This document shows positions 35,237 to 43,448 of a DNA stretch of 64,000 nt, piece after piece. Location: NCBI GenBank assembly GCA_029976075.1, contig JARKNW010000163.1:62001-126000 (forward strand), written 5' to 3'. The translations under genes were made by a program, and so were the position numbers. The notes under the pieces are model-generated. The model did not search any database. It was given only the letters and a program-made list of their open reading frames with translations, and was not told where the DNA came from. This DNA comes from Pleomorphomonas sp. Lineage in GTDB: Bacteria > Pseudomonadota > Alphaproteobacteria > Rhizobiales > Pleomorphomonadaceae. The stretch's first letter is position 1, and each line of letters opens with the position of its first letter.

Positions 35237-35829
35237 ACCGCGATATCCTCGGTGGAAAGTCCGACGCCGACGAGCACCGGATTGGCACGAAAGCGGCCAT
35301 AGACCAGCGGCACCGGCCCACCCTCGGTGGTGACGTTGGCGCCGCCATCGAACAGGTAGGACGATTGATCCTTGCTGTTGTTCGTCTTTGGCTTGGGTGC
35401 CAGCATCTGACCGAGACCGGACAGCGCCAGCGCAACACCGAGGCCGCCCACTTGTGCCGCCGTGATACCGAGCCCTGTCGAGGTGCCGATCGCCGCGATG
35501 GTGCCAGGAAAGAAGAAGGCGGCGCCGATCAGGAACACGCCGGCAATGATCTTGCCGAGGCCGCCACGCCCGCCGCTGCCGGCGAGCACCGGCACGATAT
35601 GGAGATCCGCCGCGCCGAGCTCGAAAGCGAGATCATCCTCGCCGAGCGCGATCCCCTTGCGCCGATCGCCGCGCACCACGCGGAACCAGTTGCCGACCAC
35701 GACCTGACGAAAGCCGGGCAGCACGGCGGCCAGCGCACGCCCCGCCTCGCCGGCTGTCGCCACGTCAAGGCTATGGACGCGCCCAAAGCGTTTGCCGAGG
35801 GCGCCATGCAGATGGATCTTACGCCGCAT
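35233..35829 (-). CDS. Phage tail assembly protein I
   Basis: A 198-residue homologue of lambda gpI. It begins MRRKIHLHGALGKRFG (a ubiquitin-like N-terminal domain); LHIVPVLAGSGGRGGLGKIIAGVFLIGA leads to a Gly/Ala-rich hydrophobic middle, and it ends LVYGRFRANPVLVGVGLSTEDIAV. Position between K and J is as in lambda. It is needed for tail-tip assembly. Confidence 0.85.
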   Translation of the reverse strand: MRRKIHLHGALGKRFGRVHSLDVATAGEAGRALAAVLPGFRQVVVGNWFRVVRGDRRKGIALGEDDLAFELGAADLHIVPVLAGSGGRGGLGKIIAGVFLIGAAFFFPGTIAAIGTSTGLGITAAQVGGLGVALALSGLGQMLAPKPKTNNSKDQSSYLFDGGANVTTEGGPVPLVYGRFRANPVLVGVGLSTEDIAV

Positions 35830-36547
35830 GGCGCACCCAATGAGTGATCCGCGCCCGCCAGCGGCCGGGCACGTCGTGACAGGAGAGGCAACCGTCGAGG
35901 TGGTGCAGGATCAGGCCATTGTCGTCGAGCACGCCGGAATGGCTCGGAACCCGCGAACCGGCCCGCGAGAAGAACACATCGCCGGGTTGGGGCGCGTCGC
36001 CGTCGAGAAGCACGAAGCCGGCATCCCGGAAGTGGTCGACCAGCATGTTCTCGCCGGAGGACCACCACGCATCATCGCGGGCAAAGTCCGGCAAGGTGAC
36101 ACCACGCCGCTGATGGTACCAAGCTCTCACCAGGGCATAGCAGTCGCGGACACCGGAAACGAAGCTCCGGCCGATCAGCGGCTCGTCGAGCACATGATCG
36201 CCCCACCACAGGATGTCGCTCGCCGCCTCGCCATCGGTCGAGACGATGCCGAACGGCACCCCGGCGGCAATCTGGCTTTCCATGTCGGCGCGGGTCGGGT
36301 GGTGCGGATGGCGGGGTTGCGAACGACCGTCCGCGCCTTTCACCGTCGACCCATCGTGGCTATGGATCACCGCCTCAGGCGCGAGATCCAGCCAAGTCCC
36401 CGAGGACATCTCGAAAGCGTTGAGCGGATCGGCCGCCACGTTGGCAACCGGGTGATAGACCCCGCCGGAGATCACGCCGCAGCACTCGCGCGGCCATTCG
36501 GACAACGCGTGATCACGCGCCGCCTGTGAGACGTCGTTACCGAACAT
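35819..36547 (-). CDS. Phage tail assembly protein K (JAMM/MPN + NlpC/P60 peptidase)
   Basis: A 242-residue two-domain protein. Residues about 1-110 form an MPN/JAB domain: PRECCGVI, VIHSHDGS and HPHHPTRADMESQ give the zinc-binding Glu/His/Asp set. Residues about 120-240 form an NlpC/P60 domain: VRDCYALVRAWYH carries the nucleophile Cys, and PSHSGVLDDNGLILHH the His. ATG 36547 has GAGG at 7 nt; an upstream ATG abuts a terminator. It probably cleaves peptidoglycan or processes tail-tip proteins. Confidence 0.9.
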   Translation of the reverse strand: MFGNDVSQAARDHALSEWPRECCGVISGGVYHPVANVAADPLNAFEMSSGTWLDLAPEAVIHSHDGSTVKGADGRSQPRHPHHPTRADMESQIAAGVPFGIVSTDGEAASDILWWGDHVLDEPLIGRSFVSGVRDCYALVRAWYHQRRGVTLPDFARDDAWWSSGENMLVDHFRDAGFVLLDGDAPQPGDVFFSRAGSRVPSHSGVLDDNGLILHHLDGCLSCHDVPGRWRARITHWVRHAA

Positions 36548-36557
36548 GGAAGACCTC

Positions 36558-36585
36558 ATGAAAAAGCCCGCCGGAGGGGCGGGCT
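36558..36585 (-). terminator. Intrinsic terminator downstream of the tail-module moron
   Basis: On the minus strand, GCCCGCC/GGCGGGC (36578-36584 and 36566-36572) is followed by TTTTTCAT. It lies directly before the gene K start, so transcripts of the low-GC gene upstream would stop here. Confidence 0.75.
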
Positions 36586-36643
36586 ACTAATGGTCGTTCT
36601 TCAGGCATTACTACCGAGTAAGACTCGTGTGTGCGCTATGCGA

Positions 36644-37369
36644 TCAACAACCTTGCTGGCACATTGAGTACGATTGCCTACACTGTGCATGACAAGCAGA
36701 TTGCCTGTCGTAAAATGTCGGATCTTTTCCGAAGTTCGGCGCGACCTCACAGGCTTTGTCGCAAGATATCCATGTTGTGGTGCATCTATTTTGACAGGCC
36801 GGTCCGCCATTCCAACCAGAGTTAGAATAGCTTGGTGCTGGTGCGATAGACGGCACAAACACTGGTTGAGGCACATAAACCGGAGGCGCCGAATAAGTCG
36901 GGATATTATTCGATGTATTACCAGATCCATGAGCCGCATAAGTTGGATCAACTTTGGCTCTTTCATTAATCTCTTTTAGTTTTTCCTGACTATCAAGGTC
37001 AATCCTTCTTAAACTAAGCGCAGAACGCGCACTCTCGCAGGCGTTAACCACTGAGAATTGCCTGTAACACTCAAGGTCATCACCCCTAGAGCAGCCGTTA
37101 CCATAGTATTTGACATCGTGATCGCAGGCGATATCTATATTTTTCCCCAAAATATCTGCATCGTGCGTGCTTTTTAGATCTATGCCAGTACGGATATAAA
37201 TATCCGCGATTGGTCCGTTAAATGAGAGCTTATTATTGTCGATTGGGCGAAGTTCTACTTGTTCAACCTCAACCTTTCTAGCATTTGCTACCAAAAATCC
37301 TGCATGACTGCTTGTGCATGATAAGCCAGCGAAAACTATAATCGTCATGACAAGATGAATATTACCCAT
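36644..37369 (-). CDS. Hypothetical cysteine-rich secreted protein (low-GC moron within tail genes)
   Basis: A 241-residue protein. The N-terminus MGNIHLVMTIIVFAGLSCTSSHA looks like a signal peptide (or lipobox LSC). A mixed central region follows, then a Pro-rich linker (PTYSAPPVYVPQPVFVPS) and a Cys-rich tail (CQNRCTTTWISCDKACEV...CHAQCRQSYSMCQQGC) with paired CxxxC spacing. AT-rich codon use sets it apart from the GC-rich tail genes around it. It has its own AT-rich upstream region and a downstream terminator. No family recognised; a lysogen-expressed envelope protein is likely. Confidence 0.65.
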   Translation of the reverse strand: MGNIHLVMTIIVFAGLSCTSSHAGFLVANARKVEVEQVELRPIDNNKLSFNGPIADIYIRTGIDLKSTHDADILGKNIDIACDHDVKYYGNGCSRGDDLECYRQFSVVNACESARSALSLRRIDLDSQEKLKEINERAKVDPTYAAHGSGNTSNNIPTYSAPPVYVPQPVFVPSIAPAPSYSNSGWNGGPACQNRCTTTWISCDKACEVAPNFGKDPTFYDRQSACHAQCRQSYSMCQQGC

Positions 37370-37393
37370 TTTACGCCTCAAAGACTGTAGCAA

Positions 37394-37533
37394 CCTTAAT
37401 ATCCATCTACGGATTAACTTTGCTTGGAAGGTCCGAATATGATCTGGAATAGGCCAGAGCGTAATCGCCTATACGCTATCCTGCATCAGTACTTTCACTT
37501 CATAGTTGTCTATTAACAACTTGCAGAATGAGT
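37394..37533. other. AT-rich intergenic region upstream of the tail-module moron
   Basis: 140 bp of lower GC between the moron and gene L. It contains an inverted repeat GTTGT-6 nt-ACAAC at 37505-37520. It probably holds the moron's promoter; no gene seen. Confidence 0.45.
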
Positions 37534-38250
37534 TCAGGTTACGCTACTCCGTCCCGTTCCAGGGAACCCGCCAAATGGCAAGGGCTTACTACCGTACCGC
37601 GTTATGCAGCCCGACTTGAGCCGCTTGCTGCACCGATCACTAGCCGGCGTCGTCGCGGCGCCAGTCGCATCGAAACAGGCATCGCCACTATATGGGCACG
37701 TCGCGGCTGAGTAGTCGAACGCCGCCCCGTTCCATCGCCGATAGATCAGCGGACAGGCGCTTTGCAGCACCTGCCGACCCGGCAGCATGCGCCCTTCCTG
37801 ATCGAAAGCCGCCGCGAGCTTCCACTCGACATAGACGCGGTTTTGGTTCGACTTCTGCTCGATGCGAAAGACGTCGATCGGAAAGTGCGCGTCCGGATCG
37901 GCATCAGCCTCGCCGTCGAGGAAGCGGCGGAAGGTGCGTATCCTTCGAACGACGCAACCAACCAGGTCACCGAACTCATTGATGGCCCGCGAGAAGATGC
38001 CGGAGACGTTCGCCACCTTGAGCGTCGGTCGAGGGAGCGTTCCCTTTGACGTCATCTCAAAGCCCGATGCCTCAACAGGCGATGGCGAGTACACCTCTCC
38101 ACCGTAGGATACCGGCTCCTTTTCCTTGGCGGACGATGTGAAGCGAAAGACGGGCCCACCGATGAGCGCGAGATCGAGTTCAAAGAGATGCACGACGCTA
38201 TCGGCATCGGACGATTGAGCTGTTGCCGATACCGGAACAGGTGTGGTCAT
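37534..38250 (-). CDS. Phage minor tail protein L
   Basis: A 238-residue homologue of lambda gpL. DSVVHLFELDLALIGGPVFRFTSSAK opens the protein, LKVANVSGIFSRAINEFGDLVGCVVRRIRTF is the central conserved segment, and the C-terminal domain has cysteines at CPLIYR, ATCPYSGDACFD, DRCSKR and SGCITRYG. Lambda gpL binds an Fe-S cluster through such cysteines (family knowledge). ATG 38250 overlaps the gene M stop as ATGA. Confidence 0.9.
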   Translation of the reverse strand: MTTPVPVSATAQSSDADSVVHLFELDLALIGGPVFRFTSSAKEKEPVSYGGEVYSPSPVEASGFEMTSKGTLPRPTLKVANVSGIFSRAINEFGDLVGCVVRRIRTFRRFLDGEADADPDAHFPIDVFRIEQKSNQNRVYVEWKLAAAFDQEGRMLPGRQVLQSACPLIYRRWNGAAFDYSAATCPYSGDACFDATGAATTPASDRCSKRLKSGCITRYGSKPLPFGGFPGTGRSSVT

Positions 38251-38591
38251 AGATCGAACACCCTCTCCATGGTCGCCGAAAGTGAAGGCCTCCCGCCAGC
38301 GAAGGACCGCTGCCATGTCTTGCAGCGGTATTTCAGCGTCTCGGTGTCTCCAGGCCCCTTCCAGAAGAAGGCGACGTAGCCCTTATGTGCCTTGAAGAAG
38401 GCTTCGATCTCAGTGAGTTGGGCATAGGTCAGCACCGGCCAAACCGCTGTCCAGGTACGTCCCTCTACGTTGAGCCCATCGCCGGATCGCTGGGTGTAAC
38501 CATCGCCGAAAGCAGACTCCAACGTGCGGTATTCCGCCGTGAGGCTCGACTGTGAGGACGGGCGCCGGGGTGGCTTGAAGGTCTCGGTCAT
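38247..38591 (-). CDS. Phage minor tail protein M
   Basis: A 114-residue homologue of lambda gpM (PF05939). FGDGYTQRSGDGLNVEGRTWTAVWPVLTYAQ and FFKAHKGYVAFFWKGPGD are the usual conserved blocks, ending in RCKTWQRSFAGG. It sits between H and L as in lambda and takes part in tail-tip assembly. The ATG overlaps the H stop. Confidence 0.9.
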   Translation of the reverse strand: MTETFKPPRRPSSQSSLTAEYRTLESAFGDGYTQRSGDGLNVEGRTWTAVWPVLTYAQLTEIEAFFKAHKGYVAFFWKGPGDTETLKYRCKTWQRSFAGGRPSLSATMERVFDL

Positions 38592-41110
38592 CAGAACGGC
38601 CCCTTCGATATGATGCCGCCAGTTCGCATCTGATCGGCCATCTGCTCGTTGACGAGAATGCTGAGTTGCCGGCGCATCTCATTGCCCCAAAGTGCCGCGT
38701 CCTTCGTGCTGGTTCCCTCAGGAACAGACACATGGATATCGCCGAACACGACAGAGCCGCCGCCCCTGGAGCCGCCACCCGCCGCCATGACGCCAAGCCG
38801 GCCGCTGGCATCTCGCCGCAAGGGCATGATTGCCTCTGGACCGGCTTCGCCCATCAGGCCCGCACCACGCGCAAAGGCGAACGTCGTCGGCTTGGAAACC
38901 ACCGAGTTCGAATAGGCGTGGAGACCTGAAGATTGGAACACGTTGCCGTTGGCTGAAGGGATCAGCCAGGAGAACAGCTTGCCAAACAGACCACTTGGTC
39001 CGCCCGTCGTGGAACCGCCACCACCGAACAGCCCGGCAAGTGGCCCCTGTCCCAACAAGACGGCCTGAAGCGCCGCGCTGGCGATCGTCTTTGCCAAACT
39101 CGCCATGACATCGGACGCGCTCCGGCCGTTGACGATCATGTCGATGAACGCATTCGAGGCGGACTCGGCAAGGAACTGTTGCGCGTCAACGAGCTGCTGC
39201 TGCGACTGAGTCAGCTTTTGGGCTTCCACATCCGCTTGCGCCATCCGATCGGCAAGCGCCCCGATCTCCTCCCGCTGTTTCGGCGTCAGCTCGATACCGA
39301 GACGTGTGGCTTCTGCAAGCATCCGCTGTTCATAGGAGAGCCTTGCTGCCGCGAGAGCCGTCAGGCCAACGGTCGAGGCCTCCGTCTTCTGCTCGGCGAT
39401 ATAAGCCTCGCCAGACTTGATTATCTCGTCATAGCTGCGAGCCCGTTGCGAGACGGCCTGATCCTGCCCCGGCATCGTCAGCGCCGAGTTGCCGAACGCC
39501 GTCGAGATGACAGAGTCATCGACCCTCTTCAGCCCTTCCCAGCGGCCTTGCAGTTTGGAGACGTCGCCACCGGTACGCCGCACAAGCTCGCTTGCAAGGC
39601 GGTCCTGCATGTCGGGCGAGAAGTATTCATCCCCCTTGATGCCGAGGCTACCTCGGAGATCCCGAAGCGTCTCTCGCGTAAACTGGTACATGCCGAGCGC
39701 CGAGCTTCCACGGCCATTGCCATAAAGTGCCCGGTTTTCCGGGTTGGCGAGCATGCCTGTTTGCAGCGCGTCGATCTGATCGAACGTCATCATCGTCAGA
39801 TTGCGGTTGCCACCGGTCCATCGCCCGTAATCCAGCGTCTCATTATAACCGCGGCGATTCTTGGTCCCTTCGGCTTGGGCAATGAGGTCGAGGATTCCTG
39901 ACGACGGAGAGAACACCTCACCGGAGATCCCGGCCTTCTGGCGAGCATAGAAGTCGTTCAGCGCTTCATATCCTGCGCCGGCATTGGCGAGGCGCTCGGA
40001 AGCAAAGCGGTTGGTCTCGGCATTCAGCGCCTTTTGCGCCGCCGCAGCTGCCGTCAGCGCCTGTCCGAGGGTTTGGGCATGCTGGGCGGCTTCGTTATAC
40101 GCACCTTGCGACAGCAGATCGTTGAAACGCTTGGTCTCGGCGATCATCACCGTCGTGGACTCTGTCAGTTGTGTCTTGGCGTGGGTGAGGTCTCGGAGAG
40201 CAACAGCAGCCTCACCAGCGGTTTTCGTAGTCTCCAGGAGGCTGTTCGCCAGCTCCTTCACATCGTCAGAGACATCGACGGACGTCGCCAGAGCCCCCAT
40301 TGCGTCACGCAACTTAAGAATGTCGCCAGTCTTGGTCAGATCGTCCAGGGCGCTTTTGAGCGCTTCAATGCCTTTCGCATCGACCTGATCGCCGAGGTTG
40401 GCGAGTTCGGGCATTGCAAGGCCTGTGACGTCGACGCGGAGGTCTCCAAGACCCTTCTCTAGTTCCGCTGCCGCATCCTTTGCCGCACTGGCGATACCTT
40501 CCCGGTATGCCGTCGCCAGCGCGTCGACATTGGCAAGAACGACGTTCTTGCTTTCCTGATGGTAGGTTTCTACGCCTTTTGCCGCGTCGCCCCACGCCTC
40601 CTTGATGGCCTTGATGATCTCAGGCTGTTGCTTCAGCGCTTCGGTGAGCCTGTCCGCGTCGTCCTTGCTCATGAAATACTGCACAGCCGCGCCGCCAGCG
40701 GCGATCAAGCCGATGGTCAACAGGTTGACCGGCGACAAAACCGACATGAAGGCGGCGCCAAGACCACGAACGGCACCGTTCACGCTGCCGGCGCCGGTCA
40801 GAATGGCGCCGAGCTGCGTTCCCTGTTGCAAGGCCACGGTGAAGGGAGATCCGCCGCCCTGGAGTTGCACGGCGATATCCTGGAACTGCGCGGCCATGTT
40901 CGCAGTCTGCCCTTGAAGCGAGTTCATGGCCGCGCCCGCCTTTTTGGCTCCGGTCGGGATGGCATCGAAGCCGCCACCTGCCTTCCGAACGCGCTTGTCG
41001 AGGTCATTGAAAGCCATCTCGACATCGCGCCGGATGGCCGACATTTGCGCTTCCAGCTTTTCGCCGCGAGCGACGAACTCAAGCTCCAGCGTTCCGATTT
41101 CGGCGCCCAT
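38591..41110 (-). CDS. Tail tape-measure protein H with embedded muramidase-like domain
   Basis: An 839-residue tape measure. The N-terminal part includes SLQGQTANMAAQFQDIAVQLQGG and GTQLGAILTGAG, the lambda-H-like conserved block. Long helical regions follow. Residues about 420-560 hold a lysozyme-like segment (ILDLIAQAEGTKNRRGYNET, GSSALGMYQFTRETLRDL), probably for local cell-wall hydrolysis during injection. ATG 41110 follows AGGTGAG. Tail length scales with this protein. Confidence 0.9.
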   Translation of the reverse strand: MGAEIGTLELEFVARGEKLEAQMSAIRRDVEMAFNDLDKRVRKAGGGFDAIPTGAKKAGAAMNSLQGQTANMAAQFQDIAVQLQGGGSPFTVALQQGTQLGAILTGAGSVNGAVRGLGAAFMSVLSPVNLLTIGLIAAGGAAVQYFMSKDDADRLTEALKQQPEIIKAIKEAWGDAAKGVETYHQESKNVVLANVDALATAYREGIASAAKDAAAELEKGLGDLRVDVTGLAMPELANLGDQVDAKGIEALKSALDDLTKTGDILKLRDAMGALATSVDVSDDVKELANSLLETTKTAGEAAVALRDLTHAKTQLTESTTVMIAETKRFNDLLSQGAYNEAAQHAQTLGQALTAAAAAQKALNAETNRFASERLANAGAGYEALNDFYARQKAGISGEVFSPSSGILDLIAQAEGTKNRRGYNETLDYGRWTGGNRNLTMMTFDQIDALQTGMLANPENRALYGNGRGSSALGMYQFTRETLRDLRGSLGIKGDEYFSPDMQDRLASELVRRTGGDVSKLQGRWEGLKRVDDSVISTAFGNSALTMPGQDQAVSQRARSYDEIIKSGEAYIAEQKTEASTVGLTALAAARLSYEQRMLAEATRLGIELTPKQREEIGALADRMAQADVEAQKLTQSQQQLVDAQQFLAESASNAFIDMIVNGRSASDVMASLAKTIASAALQAVLLGQGPLAGLFGGGGSTTGGPSGLFGKLFSWLIPSANGNVFQSSGLHAYSNSVVSKPTTFAFARGAGLMGEAGPEAIMPLRRDASGRLGVMAAGGGSRGGGSVVFGDIHVSVPEGTSTKDAALWGNEMRRQLSILVNEQMADQMRTGGIISKGPF

Positions 41111-41114
41111 GGTC

Positions 41115-41366
41115 TCACCTGATGCTGTCTGGTGCTTCGTCAAAGGCCGCCTCTGCGGCCTTCCAGTCTTCTTCGGAAAGGTCTTCTTCGACCGTCGCGC
41201 CGTTCGCTTCTGCCCAGCCCGTGTAAGCGGCCTGGAACTGCCACAAGCTCATGTCGTCGACCTGACGAGGGGTGAAACCCATGGCAGCGCCGAGGCCGTA
41301 GTAGACGGCGAACTTCAGCCGGTTGTCGGGGGAGGCACTGGCGCTTCCGCCTCCCCCGCCGATTTT
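41115..41366 (-). CDS. gpT-like extension of the tail chaperone, reached by -1 frameshift
   Basis: The -1 frame after the slippery heptamer reads IGGGGGSASASPDNRLKFAVYYGLG and goes on through MGFTPRQVDDMSLWQFQAAYTGW to a stop at 41115-41117. That is about 83 residues, similar to the rcc01693/Phage_TAC type. It has no start codon of its own with an SD and overlaps the end of gene G. The product should be the G-T fusion, as in lambda gpGT. The stop is 4 bp before the gene H start. Confidence 0.82.
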   Translation of the reverse strand, partial: KIGGGGGSASASPDNRLKFAVYYGLGAAMGFTPRQVDDMSLWQFQAAYTGWAEANGATVEEDLSEEDWKAAEAAFDEAPDSIR

Positions 41367-41695
41367 CCCGGCTTCTCATCCGGGACACCGAGGAGGCCGG
41401 CTTTCAGGATGGTGGTCCCAAGCGGAATGGATTCCGCCGACGGTCGCTGCCGTGCATATCGTTCCGTAAGCGCGACCGCCTCCGGCGGCGCCATGCCGCC
41501 ACCTATCAGGCCGAGGCGGATGATTTCAGGTGCGTCATCAACCATCGGCAAATAGGCGATGAGGCGGGCGAGCACCGCGAAAGGCGACACGCCCGTCTTT
41601 TCCTGAAGCTCCCGAAGCTGGCCTATCGCCATGCGGAATGTGTGATGACCATCGCCGAATATTTCGGAGATGGTGATAGAGGCGTCCCGGCTCAT
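41315..41695 (-). CDS. Tail assembly chaperone G
   Basis: A 126-residue chaperone-like protein in the lambda-G position, between the major tail protein and tape measure. It starts SRDASITISEIFGDGHHTFRMAIGQLRELQEKTGVSPF, similar to GTA-gp11/Phage_TAC family proteins of alphaproteobacteria. A Pro-rich C-terminus ends at TGA 41315. Near that end it carries the slippery sequence used for frameshifting into the T frame. It binds the tape measure during tail assembly (family knowledge). Confidence 0.85.
   Translation of the reverse strand: MSRDASITISEIFGDGHHTFRMAIGQLRELQEKTGVSPFAVLARLIAYLPMVDDAPEIIRLGLIGGGMAPPEAVALTERYARQRPSAESIPLGTTILKAGLLGVPDEKPGKSAGEAEAPVPPPTTG
41363..41369 (-). other. -1 programmed frameshift heptamer GGGAAAA
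   Basis: In the G frame the codons read CCG GGA AAA TCG, giving the X-XXY-YYZ heptamer G-GGA-AAA. Lambda uses GGGAAAG at the same place. Shifting back one base enters the open T frame with no stop before 41117. Confidence 0.85.
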
Positions 41696-41697
41696 GG

Positions 41698-42159
41698 TCA
41701 GGCATCCGCCGCGACGTCGGTCGGGGTGAGCGGGCCGTCGCCGGTACCGTCGACCTTCACCTGATAACGCTCGCCGCGCTGACCGGTGATGTCGTGGGTG
41801 ATAACGGCACTGCCGCTATATCGCCGCTTCGGCGTTCCCGCGCCCTTACCGGCGCCTTTGACATCCCAACGGATCGGGATCGACGTTCCCCGCTGACTGA
41901 GGGCATCAAAGAGCGGCAACTGCTCGGCGGCGCATACGCCCTGCGTGCCGATCGACCACCCGAGCGAGGTGGTGTCGGTCACTTCCCAAGCCGCCGCGTC
42001 CGGATCATCAGGATCGGGAACGACCGTCGTGCCGGTCGATTTCTTGTAGGTGAGGCTCATCTGCGTGAAGCCGATAAGCTTCACCCAAGTGCCAGGTGTT
42101 GCAGGATCTTCGACATAGAGCGTGCCAGCGCCAAAACGAATGGGCGTGAGGTCGGTCAT
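41698..42159 (-). CDS. Major tail (tube) protein V-like
   Basis: A 153-residue tail tube protein in the lambda-V position. It begins TDLTPIRFGAGTLYVED and has the beta-sandwich pattern WVKLIGFTQMSLTYKKSTG and EVTDTTSLGWSIGTQG, followed by QLPLFDALSQRGTSIPI and a flexible C-terminal arm. It is next to the chaperone gene, with 2 bp between. The lambda Ig-like C-terminal domain is absent. Confidence 0.82.
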   Translation of the reverse strand: MTDLTPIRFGAGTLYVEDPATPGTWVKLIGFTQMSLTYKKSTGTTVVPDPDDPDAAAWEVTDTTSLGWSIGTQGVCAAEQLPLFDALSQRGTSIPIRWDVKGAGKGAGTPKRRYSGSAVITHDITGQRGERYQVKVDGTGDGPLTPTDVAADA

Positions 42160-42183
42160 GATGATCTCCGAGGGAAAGCCGGT

Positions 42184-42651
42184 TCAGTAGGAACGGGCCG
42201 GATCTCTGGCGGCCGTGAAATAGGTCGCCGTGTAGATGAAGCCGACGCGGATGACGGGTTGCGTCGGCTGATCCTCGCCGCCATCGGCGCCGGGGATGTC
42301 AAAGCGGGTGCTGTCGAGGCGGATCGAGTGGACGAGCCCTTGAAGAACGTCATCCGCCGCGATCGCCGCCTCGAGCTTTTCCGAGATATCGTCGAGTGCC
42401 GTATCCGGATCATCGCCGTCTTTGAGCGACACGATGATCTGAAAGCGGGTTGTTCGGCGTAGCCCGTCGCCATCCTCGTCGTCCTCGATGTCGAGGGACG
42501 AGGCCTCGTCGAGGGTTTGCACCGTCGCGGCCATCGTGAAGCCTCTTTCGAGAGGAAAGCGGCGACTAGCTTCGACGTTGCCGGTCAGGTCCGGAATGGC
42601 ATCGAGGACCGCGACGAGCCGTTGCCGGATCTTGCTGCGGTGATGCATCAC
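42184..42651 (-). CDS. Tail terminator/completion protein (gpU-like)
   Basis: A 155-residue protein in the Z/U slot. HHRSKIRQRLVAVLDAIPDLTGNVEASRRFPLERG is the common N-terminus of phage tail terminator proteins; an acidic loop (DIEDDEDGDGLRR) and IYTATYFTAARDP follow. It starts with GTG 42651, overlapping the upstream stop as GTGA. It should cap the tail tube and join it to the head. Confidence 0.72.
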   Translation of the reverse strand: MMHHRSKIRQRLVAVLDAIPDLTGNVEASRRFPLERGFTMAATVQTLDEASSLDIEDDEDGDGLRRTTRFQIIVSLKDGDDPDTALDDISEKLEAAIAADDVLQGLVHSIRLDSTRFDIPGADGGEDQPTQPVIRVGFIYTATYFTAARDPARSY

Positions 42652-42959
42652 GCCTCCACCAGCGAGAGAAAGACGAAGCCGACCCCGTCCGGTTTGGCCG
42701 CCGCTATCCGGTAGGTAATGCCATCGAGCACCAGGCGGGCATTGCGGGAGGTATCAGGAACGTCAGAGGCAAGCGCCGAGATCTTGAGGCTATCGGCTTC
42801 AACGCCGGCCGAGGTGTCCGCCATCAGGTCGAGGGCTTGCCAGTCGTCGAGAACGGCAACTGTCCGAGCCTCGCCGCCGGCCGGCGTATAGGTGGCCTCG
42901 CGGCCAAACTCCGCCGGGTTGAGGAAGGCCCGACGATCGGCCTCAGTTTCAACCGGCAT
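42648..42959 (-). CDS. Head-tail joining protein (gpFII-like)
   Basis: A 103-residue protein in the lambda-FII position. It has a small beta fold (REATYTPAGGEARTVAVLDDW, LVLDGITYRIAAAKPDGVGFVFLSLVEA) typical of the Phage_attach/head-tail connector group. ATG 42959 (MPVETEADRRAF) lies within the end of the preceding gene, so the genes overlap by 11 bp. Assignment is by position and fold-like pattern. Confidence 0.68.
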   Translation of the reverse strand: MPVETEADRRAFLNPAEFGREATYTPAGGEARTVAVLDDWQALDLMADTSAGVEADSLKISALASDVPDTSRNARLVLDGITYRIAAAKPDGVGFVFLSLVEA

Positions 42960-43380
42960 TGCCGCTGCCCTCTTCGGCCTTCTCGTTTTCGCCGTCGTCA
43001 ATAGCGGCGCCTTCGTCCTCGTCGGCAGCATCCGCGTTGCCAGCGTCATCTTTGCCAGTGTCGGTGTCTTCCGCGCTGTCTCCAGTGGGAGGAACATTCT
43101 CACCTGACGGCACCGGGACTGTTGGTACAGACGACGGTCGCGCCTTGATCACTTCGAGAGCGGACTCTTCGTGCCGCGTCAGGGCATGCGTAATGCCAAT
43201 CTCTTCACCGGCCCGGAACTCGATCGGTTCCGTTACCGTGACGATGCCGGCCTTTTTGTCCTCCACTTCGAGGGCGTGACGCCGATCGGCGATCTGGGAC
43301 GCCGAAAGCTGAAGGCGCACACCGACGCCGTAGCCCACCCGATCAACAACGCGGTGAGCGGCGAACTTCTCTTTTGCCAT
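42949..43380 (-). CDS. gpFI-like phage protein with acidic tail
   Basis: A 143-residue protein. The N-terminal 75 residues are ordered (KEKFAAHRVVDRVGYGVGVRLQLSASQIADRRHALE); the last 55 are very acidic and disordered (SAEDTDTGKDDAGNADAADEDEGA). Lambda FI, in the same map position, is a small charged protein that helps DNA packaging. The function is inferred from position only. Confidence 0.6.
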   Translation of the reverse strand: MAKEKFAAHRVVDRVGYGVGVRLQLSASQIADRRHALEVEDKKAGIVTVTEPIEFRAGEEIGITHALTRHEESALEVIKARPSSVPTVPVPSGENVPPTGDSAEDTDTGKDDAGNADAADEDEGAAIDDGENEKAEEGSGNAG

Positions 43381-43448
43381 GATGATCACTCCAGATGGTC
43401 CGGCCGTGTCAGACGGCCGGGCATCGGTTCAGCGAGATGGTGGATGGA

